This document shows positions 45,016 through 52,416 of a stretch of DNA of 64,000 bases, piece after piece. The DNA is from Rugamonas sp. A1-17. Lineage in GTDB: Bacteria; Pseudomonadota; Gammaproteobacteria; Burkholderiales; Burkholderiaceae_D. The notes beneath the pieces are model-generated. The model was given only the letters and a program-made list of their open reading frames with translations, had not been told where the DNA came from and did no database searches. The DNA lies in assembly GCA_025548565.1 (NCBI GenBank), contig JAJLPB010000008.1, positions 124,001 through 188,000 on the forward strand, read 5' to 3'. A program made the translations under genes and the position numbers. How positions within the stretch are numbered: position 1 is the stretch's first letter; the number at the start of each line of letters is the position of its first letter.

Positions 45016-45363
45016 ATGACCATCACGATTTATCACAACAACGCCTGCGGCACCTCGCGCAAGACGCTGGAGGCGATACGCGCCAGCGGCGTCGAGCCGG
45101 AGATCGTCGACTACGTCAAGAACCCGCCGTCGCGCGAGGCGCTGAAGGCGATGATCGCCAAGGCCGGCCTGACCGCGCGCGCCGCGATGCGCGACAAGGG
45201 CGACTTGTATGAAGAGCTCTGCCTGGCCGACACCTCGCTGGCGGACGAGGCGCTGCTCGACGCCATGATGGCCCATCCCATCCTGATCAACCGCCCGTTC
45301 GTGGTGAGCGACAAGGGCGTGCGCCTGTGCCGTCCTTCCGAGCTGGTGCTGGAGCTGCTGTAA
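45016..45363 (+). CDS. arsC: ArsC-type arsenate reductase (glutaredoxin-dependent)
   Basis: A 115-residue thioredoxin-fold protein. The catalytic cysteine is C11 in YHNNACGTSRKTLE, and the arginine-rich site includes NRPFVVSDKGVRLCRP. Full length for the family, which reduces arsenate with glutathione and glutaredoxin. No arsR, arsB or acr3 is adjacent, so a more general YffB/ArsC-like role is possible. Confidence 0.88.
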   Translation: MTITIYHNNACGTSRKTLEAIRASGVEPEIVDYVKNPPSREALKAMIAKAGLTARAAMRDKGDLYEELCLADTSLADEALLDAMMAHPILINRPFVVSDKGVRLCRPSELVLELL

Positions 45364-45365
45364 CG

Positions 45366-46463
45366 ATGCGGCCGCTGCGCTGGCTGGCCTGGCTGATGCT
45401 GGCCGCCACGTTGGCCGCGGCGCCGTTCGCGCACGCGTGGCCGGTGCCGGCCGGCTGGGACCTGACCTTCCAGGCGCAGCGGGCGGAAGAGCCGGCGATA
45501 CACGAGGGCTGGAAGCTTTACCGGAAGATCGACCGGCGCGCCTGGCAGATGCGCTTGATGCTGCAGCAGGTGCCGCTGGATAACCCGGATACGGTCGTGT
45601 TCGTGGCGTCCGACATGAAGCGGTACGGCTTGTTCGTCCAGGGAGAGCGCGCCTATCTGATGCTGGAGCGTAATTGGACGTCGTTCGACGTGCGCCCGGT
45701 CAACGCCGACGAGGCGCGCCGTCTGATCCGCCGCTACGCCGCCCATAACGGCCCGACGCTGGGCGAGCCGTCCGAAGCCGTCGCATGCAGCTCCGACGTC
45801 GCCAGGGCGGTGGTGAACCTGCTTGTCGACGGCAAGGCCCGGCAATACTGGCTGTCCGGCGCTGACTACTGCTATTTCAAGACCGACCTGCTCGCTCCGC
45901 TCAAAGAGATGCTGTGCGCCAGCCACTGCTACACCAGCAAGATGGTCGACCGTTGGGTGACGCCGCTGGAACGCGATATCAAGAATTTGCCGGCCACCGG
46001 CCCGGTGAGCGGTGTGTCGCCGGGCGACCCGTTGACCGGCCTGACGTCGCGGGCGCCGGTGCTGCGGGACGCGGCCGCCGTGCTGCGCGACGGCGGCACG
46101 CCGGAAGCCATGTGCTATCAGTTCAACCAGTTGCTGGACCTGCCTTCGCCGACCAGAAGTGGGATTGGGCGCGACTACAGGGATGGCGACGATGCCGAGA
46201 TTACCGCAGCCATGCTGGCGCTGCTGGGACGGCTCGACCCTGGCTGCACCTACGGCACCGGCCATCCGCTGCTGCACATATTGGTCCGGCGCAGCGCGCC
46301 GGCCGTGATCGAGCTGGCGCTGCAGCGTGGTTTCCCGGTGAACGAGGAGCAGGAGATCGATTTCCGTACGGCGCTCGACGAGGCGATCTCCGAGAAGCGC
46401 GAGGACGTCCAGCAAATCCTCCGGCAGGCCGGCGGCGTGCGCCACACCGCGGCCGGTAAGTAG
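45366..46463 (+). CDS. Exported protein of unknown function with ankyrin-like C-terminus
   Basis: A 365-residue protein starting two bases after arsC. A signal peptide is clear (LRWLAWLMLAATLAAAPFAH, ~4-23). The middle region is not recognised and contains a cysteine pair (MLCASHCYTSK). The last ~90 residues (GTGHPLLHILVRRSAPAVIE, FPVNEEQEIDFRTALDEAIS) look like one or two ankyrin-type repeats. No enzyme motif is seen. Confidence 0.7.
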   Translation: MRPLRWLAWLMLAATLAAAPFAHAWPVPAGWDLTFQAQRAEEPAIHEGWKLYRKIDRRAWQMRLMLQQVPLDNPDTVVFVASDMKRYGLFVQGERAYLMLERNWTSFDVRPVNADEARRLIRRYAAHNGPTLGEPSEAVACSSDVARAVVNLLVDGKARQYWLSGADYCYFKTDLLAPLKEMLCASHCYTSKMVDRWVTPLERDIKNLPATGPVSGVSPGDPLTGLTSRAPVLRDAAAVLRDGGTPEAMCYQFNQLLDLPSPTRSGIGRDYRDGDDAEITAAMLALLGRLDPGCTYGTGHPLLHILVRRSAPAVIELALQRGFPVNEEQEIDFRTALDEAISEKREDVQQILRQAGGVRHTAAGK

Positions 46464-46472
46464 GCGCGGCCA

Positions 46473-46500
46473 CAAATAAAAACGGCGCCCGAGGCGCCGT
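46473..46500 (-). terminator. Rho-independent terminator of ispB
   Basis: On the minus strand ACGGCGCC-loop-GGCGCCGT (46482-46500) is followed by TTTTTATTT (46473-46481). It sits six bases after the ispB stop and close to the convergent stop at 46463. Confidence 0.85.
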
Positions 46501-46506
46501 TGTCGT

Positions 46507-47496
46507 TTAGTGCGTGCGGTTGACCGAGAAGTGGGCCAGCTGCAGCAGCGATTCCTTGTAGATGCTGTCGGGCAGGTCGGCGATCGCGGCGGCGGCGCGT
46601 TCGGCCGCCGTCACGGCCTGCCGGCGCGTGTAGTCCAGCGCGCCGCTGGTGGTGATCGCGGCCAGGATGGTGTCGAAGTGCTGCTCGTCGCCCTGCTCGA
46701 TGCAGCTGCGCACCAGCTCGCGCTGTTCCGGCGTGCCGTTTTCCATCAGGTAGATCAGCGGCAGGGTCGGCTTGCCTTCGCGCAGGTCGTCGCCGACGTT
46801 CTTGCCGATTTCATTGGCGTCGCCGGCATAGTCCAGCACGTCGTCGATCAGCTGGAAGGCCGTGCCCAGCGAGCGGCCGTATTCGCCGGCCGCCTCGATC
46901 TGCGTGTCGTTGCAGCCGGAGATCAGCGCGCCCAGCTCGGCCGCCGCCTCGAACAGCTTGGCGGTCTTGGAGCGGATCACTTGCAGATAGCGTTCCTGGT
47001 TGACGTCCGGGTCGTGCATGTTCAGCAGCTGCAGCACTTCGCCCTCGGCGATGACGTTGGTGGCGTCCGACAGGATCTGCATCACGCGCATATTGTTCAG
47101 GCCGACCATCATCTGGAAGGCGCGCGAGTACAGGAAATCGCCCACCAGCACCGAGGCGGCGTTGCCGAACAGGGCGTTGGCGGTGGCGCGGCCGCGGCGC
47201 AGCGACGATTCGTCGACCACGTCGTCGTGCAGCAGGGTGGCGGTGTGGATGAATTCCACCACAGCGGCCAGCTCGTGGTGCGCCGTGCCCTTGTATGCGT
47301 AGGCGTTGGCCACCAGCAGGACCAGCACCGGCCGGATGCGTTTGCCGCCGGCGCTGATGATGTATTCAGCAATCTGATTGACGAGACTGACCTCGGAATG
47401 CAGTTTCTGGCGGATCACCGTGTTGACCGCGTCCATGTCGGCGGCGATCGTGTGGGCGATATTGTTTTGGGTGGCGTTTTGGGTAGCGGCAGACAA
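46507..47496 (-). CDS. ispB: Polyprenyl (octaprenyl) diphosphate synthase
   Basis: A trans-polyprenyl synthase that makes the side chain of ubiquinone. The first aspartate-rich motif LLHDDVVDESSLRRGRA and the second QLIDDVLDYAGD are intact, as is SAGGKRIRPVLVLL. The frame is open far upstream, but TTG 47496 (giving 329 residues, SAATQNATQN..) fits the family length and lies downstream of a TATAAT on this strand at 47530-47535. ATG 47436 is the next candidate. Start choice is uncertain. It diverges from rplU, as is usual in Betaproteobacteria. Confidence 0.9.
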   Translation of the reverse strand: MSAATQNATQNNIAHTIAADMDAVNTVIRQKLHSEVSLVNQIAEYIISAGGKRIRPVLVLLVANAYAYKGTAHHELAAVVEFIHTATLLHDDVVDESSLRRGRATANALFGNAASVLVGDFLYSRAFQMMVGLNNMRVMQILSDATNVIAEGEVLQLLNMHDPDVNQERYLQVIRSKTAKLFEAAAELGALISGCNDTQIEAAGEYGRSLGTAFQLIDDVLDYAGDANEIGKNVGDDLREGKPTLPLIYLMENGTPEQRELVRSCIEQGDEQHFDTILAAITTSGALDYTRRQAVTAAERAAAAIADLPDSIYKESLLQLAHFSVNRTH

Positions 47497-47659
47497 GGCG
47501 AACCTGTGCGGTAGACTATTGGTGCCGAGATTATACGTCATGCCCCCGCCAAGAGGGGCATACACCCCCTTACGAGGCAACATGTTTGCCAATTGTGTAA
47601 CGCATCGGCGGCGGCAAAATTGTCGACATACCACGCCCGCCGGCATTTGTGAATAGTTT

Positions 47660-47688
47660 TTGACGCGAAATCCCATCCCATGTATAAT
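47660..47688 (+). promoter_or_regulatory. Sigma70 promoter of rplU-rpmA
   Basis: TTGACG (47660-47665), 17 bp, then a perfect TATAAT (47683-47688). The transcription start would be near 47695, leaving a ~74-nt leader before rplU. This is the strongest housekeeping promoter seen in the window. Confidence 0.85.
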
Positions 47689-47768
47689 CAGCGGTTCCCC
47701 GGTTTCCATGCATGCAGTTGTGCCGGCGCCGGACGGAATTTTCTTAACATTTGATGAGGTTTCAAATC

Positions 47769-48080
47769 ATGTACGCGGTCATAAAAACCGGTGGCAAACA
47801 ATATAAAGTTGTCGCTGGCGAAAAACTTAAAGTAGAACAGATACCGGCAGACATTGGTTCCGAACTCACCATCGATCAGGTCCTCGCCGTTGGCGAAGGC
47901 GAGAGCATCAAATTTGGTGCTCCTCTGGTTGAGGGTGCAAAGGTACTGGTTACTGTTGTGGCACACGGTCGTCACGATAAAGTGAAGATTTTCAAGATGC
48001 GTCGTCGTAAGCACTACCAGAAGCATCAAGGCCATCGCCAAAATTACACCGAAATCCAAATCGTATCGATCAACGGCTAA
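47769..48080 (+). CDS. rplU: Ribosomal protein bL21
   Basis: 103 residues, full length for bL21: MYAVIKTGGKQYKVVAGEKL at the start and KMRRRKHYQKHQGHRQNYTE near the end. It binds 23S rRNA in the large subunit. ATG 47769 follows GAGG at 47756-47759; upstream in-frame codons do not match the family. Confidence 0.98.
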   Translation: MYAVIKTGGKQYKVVAGEKLKVEQIPADIGSELTIDQVLAVGEGESIKFGAPLVEGAKVLVTVVAHGRHDKVKIFKMRRRKHYQKHQGHRQNYTEIQIVSING

Positions 48081-48119
48081 TCGCCGTTTGCCCGAGAATT
48101 AGTATCCAAGGAGTCTTAA

Positions 48120-48377
48120 ATGGCACACAAAAAAGGCGGCGGCACAACGCGAAATGGTCGTGACTCAGAATCAAAACGCCTGGGCGTTAAGGTTTATGGC
48201 GGTCAATCGATCAATGCTGGTGGCATCATCATTCGTCAACGCGGCACGCCAGTGCGCGCCGGCGAAGGTGTTGGCATGGGCAAAGACCACACCCTGTTCG
48301 CTCTGGTGGACGGCAAGGTCAAGTTCGTAGTCAAGGGCGAAGGTTCGAAGCAATTCGTGACCGTCGTTCCAGCGTAA
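48120..48377 (+). CDS. rpmA: Ribosomal protein bL27
   Basis: 85 residues beginning MAHKKGGGTTRNGRDSESKR, the N-terminal tail that reaches the peptidyl-transferase centre in Proteobacteria (no Firmicutes-type cleaved leader). AAGGAG lies upstream. It is co-transcribed with rplU. Confidence 0.98.
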   Translation: MAHKKGGGTTRNGRDSESKRLGVKVYGGQSINAGGIIIRQRGTPVRAGEGVGMGKDHTLFALVDGKVKFVVKGEGSKQFVTVVPA

Positions 48378-48441
48378 ATAACGCTACCGGCCCGGTGCGC
48401 TAGCCGCACGGGTCGTTTTGTAAGGCGCAAGCCTTCAATCG

Positions 48442-48470
48442 AAAGGCTCTGCCCACGGTAGAGCCTTTTT
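48442..48470 (+). terminator. Rho-independent terminator between rpmA and obg
   Basis: AAAGGCTCT (48442-48450), a nine-base loop, then AGAGCCTTTTT (48460-48470). It has a strong stem and T-run, yet lies only 19 bp before the obg start, so obg needs read-through or an unseen promoter. Confidence 0.82.
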
Positions 48471-48489
48471 AGTTTTATGGCGGTACATC

Positions 48490-49599
48490 ATGAAGTTTAT
48501 CGACGAAGCAAAAATTGAAGTGATCGGTGGTGACGGCGGCAATGGTTGCGCCTCGTTTTGCCGTGAAAAATTCCGCCCGTTCGGCGGCCCTGACGGCGGC
48601 GACGGCGGCAAGGGTGGCTCGATCTGGGCCGTAGCGGACCGTAACATCAACACCTTGGTCGATTTCCGCTTCTCCAAGATGCACCGCGGTAAAGACGGCG
48701 AACCTGGCCGTGGCGCCGATTGCTACGGCAAGGGCGCGGACGATATCCACCTGCGCATGCCGGTCGGCACGCTGATCATCGACGACGCCTCCGGCGAAAT
48801 CCTGGCCGATCTGACCGAGCACGGCCAGATGGAACTGCTGGCCAAGGGCGGCGAGGGTGGCTGGGGCAACATCCACTTCAAGACCTCGACCAACCGCGCC
48901 CCGCGTCAAAAGACCGAAGGCAAGGAAGGCGAACGCCGCGAAATCCGCCTGGAACTGAAGGTGCTGGCCGACGTCGGCCTGCTGGGCATGCCGAACGCCG
49001 GCAAGTCGACCTTTATTTCGGCCGTGTCGAACGCGCGTCCAAAAATTGCCGACTACCCGTTCACCACGCTGCACCCGAACCTGGGCGTGGTCCGCGTGTC
49101 GCACGAGAAGAGCTTTGTGATCGCCGACATTCCCGGCTTGATCGAGGGCGCTTCCGAAGGCGCCGGCCTGGGCCACCAGTTCCTGCGCCACCTGCAGCGC
49201 ACTGGCCTGCTGCTGCACATCGTCGACCTGGCGCCGTTTGAAACCAACGTCGATCCGGTCAAGGAAGCCAAGGCCCTGGTCAACGAGCTCAAGAAATACG
49301 ACGAGGCGCTGGTCGACAAGCCGCGCTGGCTGGTGCTCAACAAGCTGGACATGGTGCCGGAAGAAGAGCGCGCCAAGCGCGTCAAGGACTTCATCAAGAA
49401 GTTCGGCTTCAAGGGCCCGGTGTTCGAGATCTCCGCGCTGAGCCACGACGGCACGCAAGAGCTGGTCAACGCCATCCAGAAGCACCTGGAAGAGAAGCGC
49501 CACAGCGAGCAGCGCTCGGAAGAAACCCAGATGACGGAAGAGGCGCGCGGCATCTCGTCCATCGATCCGGACGATCCACGCTTCAAGATCCTCGACTAA
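48490..49599 (+). CDS. obg: GTPase Obg (CgtA), ribosome assembly
   Basis: 369 residues. The glycine-rich Obg fold covers ~1-158 (IEVIGGDGGNGCASFCREKF, PFGGPDGGDGGKGGS). The G domain follows with G1 GMPNAGKSTF, G2/switch YPFTTLHPNLG, G3 DIPGLIEGA, G4 NKLDM and G5 SALS. It acts in 50S assembly and stress response. The C-terminal tail is acidic and variable as usual. Confidence 0.97.
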   Translation: MKFIDEAKIEVIGGDGGNGCASFCREKFRPFGGPDGGDGGKGGSIWAVADRNINTLVDFRFSKMHRGKDGEPGRGADCYGKGADDIHLRMPVGTLIIDDASGEILADLTEHGQMELLAKGGEGGWGNIHFKTSTNRAPRQKTEGKEGERREIRLELKVLADVGLLGMPNAGKSTFISAVSNARPKIADYPFTTLHPNLGVVRVSHEKSFVIADIPGLIEGASEGAGLGHQFLRHLQRTGLLLHIVDLAPFETNVDPVKEAKALVNELKKYDEALVDKPRWLVLNKLDMVPEEERAKRVKDFIKKFGFKGPVFEISALSHDGTQELVNAIQKHLEEKRHSEQRSEETQMTEEARGISSIDPDDPRFKILD

Positions 49600-49624
49600 T
49601 CCTCGACGTTTCCCCTGTATTAAC

Positions 49625-49656
49625 GGCATAATCACTGATCAGCTGATTATGCCTTT
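49625..49656 (+). terminator. Hairpin after obg
   Basis: Perfect 10-bp arms GGCATAATCA (49625-49634) and TGATTATGCC (49644-49653) followed by TTT. It lies 26 bp after the obg stop and is a likely intrinsic terminator, although the T-run is short. The rest of 49600-49790 shows no gene. Confidence 0.6.
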
Positions 49657-49790
49657 CCATCTCGGCGCCCGTCCCGCCATCGCGGGGCGCGACCGTTATC
49701 GGCAGAGCCGGGCGATCCGCCCGCCAAATCACAGCATCGACCCCTCTTTCATCCGCTTGTTTTGAGAATGCTTTTGAAAAGCCTGTGCCC

Positions 49791-50909
49791 ATGAATTCTG
49801 TCATCCAAAAAGCTACCCGCATCATCATCAAGGTCGGCTCGTCGCTGGTCACCAACGACGGACGCGGGCTGGACCACGCCGCCATCGCCCGCTGGGCCGC
49901 CCAGATCGCCGCCTTGCGCACCCTGGGCAAGGAAGTGGTCCTGGTGTCGTCCGGCGCCATCGCCGAGGGCATGCTGCGGCTGGGCTTTGAGCAGCGCCCC
50001 ACCGACATCCACGAATTGCAGGCCTGCGCCGCCGTCGGCCAGATGGGCCTGGCGCAGATCTACGAGACCAGCTTCCGCGCGCACCAGCTGGGCACGGCGC
50101 AAGTGCTGCTGACCCATGCCGACCTTGCCGACCGCGAGCGCTATCTCAACGCGCGCTCGACGCTGACCACCTTGCTGCGGCTGGGCGTGGTACCGATCAT
50201 CAACGAGAACGACACCGTCGTCACCGATGAAATCAAGTTCGGCGACAACGACACGCTGGGCGCGCTGGTGGCCAACCTGATCGAGGCCGACGCATTGATC
50301 ATCCTGACCGACCAGCAGGGCCTGTACAGCGCCGATCCGCGCAAGGACCCGTCGGCCGTGCTGATCCAGCGGGGCCGCGCCGGCGACCTGGCGCTGGAGG
50401 CGATGGCCGGCGGCGCCGGCAGCAGTTTGGGGCGCGGCGGCATGCTGACCAAGATCCTGGCCGCCAAGCGCGCCGCCAAATCGGGCGCGCACACGGTGAT
50501 CGCGTATGGACGCGAGCACGACGTGCTGGCGCGCCTGGCGGGCGGCGAGGCCATCGGCACCGAACTGGCGGCGCAGACCGGCCACCTGACGGCGCGCAAG
50601 CAGTGGATGGCCGACCACCTGCACACGGCGGGCCAGGTGGTGCTGGACGCGGGCGCGGTGCAGAAGCTGAGCAAGGAAGGCAAGTCGCTGCTGCCGATCG
50701 GCGTGGTCGAGGTGAAGGGCGAGTTCGGTCGTGGCGCGGTGATCACCTGCGTCGACGCGGACGGCGCGCCGGTGGCGCGTGGCTTGTCGAACTACACCAG
50801 CGCCGAAACGCGCCGCATCATGCGCAAACCATCGAGCGAGATCGAGGCCGTGCTCGGCTTTGTCGAAGGCCAGGAGCTGATCCACCGCGACAACCTGGTG
50901 CTGGTCTGA
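49791..50909 (+). CDS. proB: Glutamate 5-kinase
   Basis: 372 residues. The amino-acid-kinase domain starts RIIIKVGSSLVTNDGRG, with VSSGAIAEGMLRLG, ENDTVVTDEIKFGDND and the nucleotide segment LTDQQGLYSADPR. A C-terminal PUA domain follows (~275-372). It catalyses the first step of proline synthesis and is feedback-inhibited by proline in the family. ATG 49791 is preferred over GTG 49785. Confidence 0.96.
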   Translation: MNSVIQKATRIIIKVGSSLVTNDGRGLDHAAIARWAAQIAALRTLGKEVVLVSSGAIAEGMLRLGFEQRPTDIHELQACAAVGQMGLAQIYETSFRAHQLGTAQVLLTHADLADRERYLNARSTLTTLLRLGVVPIINENDTVVTDEIKFGDNDTLGALVANLIEADALIILTDQQGLYSADPRKDPSAVLIQRGRAGDLALEAMAGGAGSSLGRGGMLTKILAAKRAAKSGAHTVIAYGREHDVLARLAGGEAIGTELAAQTGHLTARKQWMADHLHTAGQVVLDAGAVQKLSKEGKSLLPIGVVEVKGEFGRGAVITCVDADGAPVARGLSNYTSAETRRIMRKPSSEIEAVLGFVEGQELIHRDNLVLV

Positions 50910-50922
50910 CTTCCAAATAAAA

Positions 50923-51012
50923 TTGGGGTCAAGTCTGACATTCGGACACGAGCTCTGCCGTAGCGCGCGCATTACGGCAGAGCTCGTGTCCGAATGTCAG
51001 ACTTGACCCCAA
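50923..51012. mobile_element. 90-bp perfect inverted-repeat element (MITE/REP-like)
   Basis: Two 40-base arms, 50923-50962 and 50973-51012, are exact reverse complements around the 10-base loop GCGCGCGCAT. The outer ends read TTGGGGTCAAGTCTGACATT. An 8-bp direct repeat TTCCAAAT flanks the element at 50911-50918 and 51015-51022. It has no coding capacity. The ends resemble the TTGGGGTCAGA-type palindromes moved by REP-associated transposases, but no transposase gene is here. It sits between convergent proB and nth and would also act as a two-way terminator-like hairpin. Confidence 0.75.
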
Positions 51013-51023
51013 ATTTCCAAATT

Positions 51024-51671
51024 TCAAAGATTGTCCGGGGCGGGGGTTTTGCTGCGGTAGTCGCACAGGTCCCGCTGCATGCAGTTCCAGCATTCGGGCT
51101 TGCGCGCCTTGCAGGTGTAGCGGCCGTGCAGGATCAGCCAGTGGTGAGCGTCCTGTAGAAACTCCTTCGGCACGAACTTCAGCAGCTTTTGTTCGACAAT
51201 GTCGACGTTCTTGCCCGGCGCCAGGCCGGTGCGGTTGGAGACGCGGAAGATGTGCGTGTCCACCGCCATGGTCGGCTCGCCAAAGGCGGTGTTCAGCACC
51301 ACGTTGGCGGTCTTGCGGCCCACGCCCGGCAGGGCTTCCAATGATTCACGGTCGCGCGGCACTTCGCCGCCGTGCAGCTCCACCAGCATCCTGCAGGTCG
51401 CGATGACGTTCTTGGCCTTGGTCTTGTACAGGCCGATGGTCTGGATGTAGGTCTTCAGTTCCTCTTCGCCCAGGTCCAGTATGGCCTGCGGCGTGTTGGC
51501 CACCGGGTACAGCTTGCGCGTGGCCTTGTTGACGCCGACGTCGGTGGCCTGCGCCGATAACAGCACGGCGATCAGCAGTTCGAACGGCGTCGTGTATTCC
51601 AGTTCGGTTTCAGGCTTGGGATTGGCTGCGCGGAAGCGCACGAACATTTCGTAGCGTTTGGCTTGATTCAT
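51024..51671 (-). CDS. nth: Endonuclease III
   Basis: 215 residues, a DNA glycosylase/AP lyase for oxidised pyrimidines. The helix-hairpin-helix with catalytic lysine is LEALPGVGRKTANVVL, the catalytic aspartate is in MAVDTHIFRVSNR, and the C-terminal 4Fe-4S loop C-x6-C-x2-C-x5-C is CKARKPECWNCMQRDLC. Its ATG overlaps the RnfB-like gene stop by four bases (ATGA). Confidence 0.96.
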   Translation of the reverse strand: MNQAKRYEMFVRFRAANPKPETELEYTTPFELLIAVLLSAQATDVGVNKATRKLYPVANTPQAILDLGEEELKTYIQTIGLYKTKAKNVIATCRMLVELHGGEVPRDRESLEALPGVGRKTANVVLNTAFGEPTMAVDTHIFRVSNRTGLAPGKNVDIVEQKLLKFVPKEFLQDAHHWLILHGRYTCKARKPECWNCMQRDLCDYRSKTPAPDNL

Positions 51672-52351
51672 TGTTGTTTGTCTTGTTCCTTTTTCAGGCG
51701 CGCCCGTTCCATCGCGGCGGCGATGATGGCGCGCTTGCGTTCCTTTTCCGCCTCGCCGGCGGCGTCGGCCGGATTGAGCGCGTGCACCGCCGCCATCTTG
51801 GCGACGGCCTTGGCGGCCAGCCGGGCGTCGTTCTCGTCGCGCTCGCGCCGCAGGCGCATGGTGCGGAAGTCGTGCCGTTCGCGCGCGGCGTCGGCGTCGG
51901 CCTGGCCCCAGGCGTCCCAGCCGGTGGTTTCGGTGACCGGGTACATGACGATGCAGTCGACCGGGCAGGGATTGACGCACAGGTCGCAGCCGGTGCACAG
52001 GTCCGGCACCACCGTGTGCATCAGCTTGGCCGCGCCGGCGATGGCGTCCACCGGACAGGCCTGGATGCACAGCGTGCAGCCGATGCACAGCGATTCGTCG
52101 ATGTAGGCCACCGCGCGCGGCCGCTCCAGGCCATTGACCGGGTTGAGCGGGATGACCGGGTAGCCGGTGACCGCCGACAGCCTGGCGATGCCTTCCGCGC
52201 CGCCGGGCGGGCACTGGTTGATGGCGGCCGCGCCGGCGGCGATCGCCTCGGCGTAGGGGCGGCAGCCGTCGTAGCCGCACTTGGTGCACTGCGTCTGCGG
52301 CAGGACGTTTTCGATGCGGTCGGCGAGGGTGAGGGGGGCGGTGGGCTGCAC
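51668..52351 (-). CDS. rsxB: RnfB/RsxB-like ferredoxin
   Basis: 227 residues. An N-terminal 4Fe-4S domain (C22, C25, C30, C47 in QTQCTKCGYDGCRPYAEAI.. NQCPPGG) is followed by a two-cluster ferredoxin domain (CIGCTLCIQACPVDAI, CTGCDLCVNPCPVDCI). The C-terminal ~60 residues are charged and helical. The hydrophobic N-terminal anchor of classical RnfB is absent, so it is probably soluble. GTG 52351 is the start. The remaining Rnf subunits are not in the window, yet the rsxB-nth link resembles the end of the E. coli rsx-nth operon. Confidence 0.9.
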   Translation of the reverse strand: MQPTAPLTLADRIENVLPQTQCTKCGYDGCRPYAEAIAAGAAAINQCPPGGAEGIARLSAVTGYPVIPLNPVNGLERPRAVAYIDESLCIGCTLCIQACPVDAIAGAAKLMHTVVPDLCTGCDLCVNPCPVDCIVMYPVTETTGWDAWGQADADAARERHDFRTMRLRRERDENDARLAAKAVAKMAAVHALNPADAAGEAEKERKRAIIAAAMERARLKKEQDKQQ

Positions 52352-52416
52352 GGCGAGACTCGTTGCGTTAAAACGCCATTATCCGATATCTGCGCCGCCC
52401 GGCGCCAAAAAACCTT

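Noticed and set aside
49600..49790. A small RNA or short gene between obg and proB
   Set aside because: Apart from the hairpin at 49625-49656 no promoter, conserved-looking structure or supported frame was seen.
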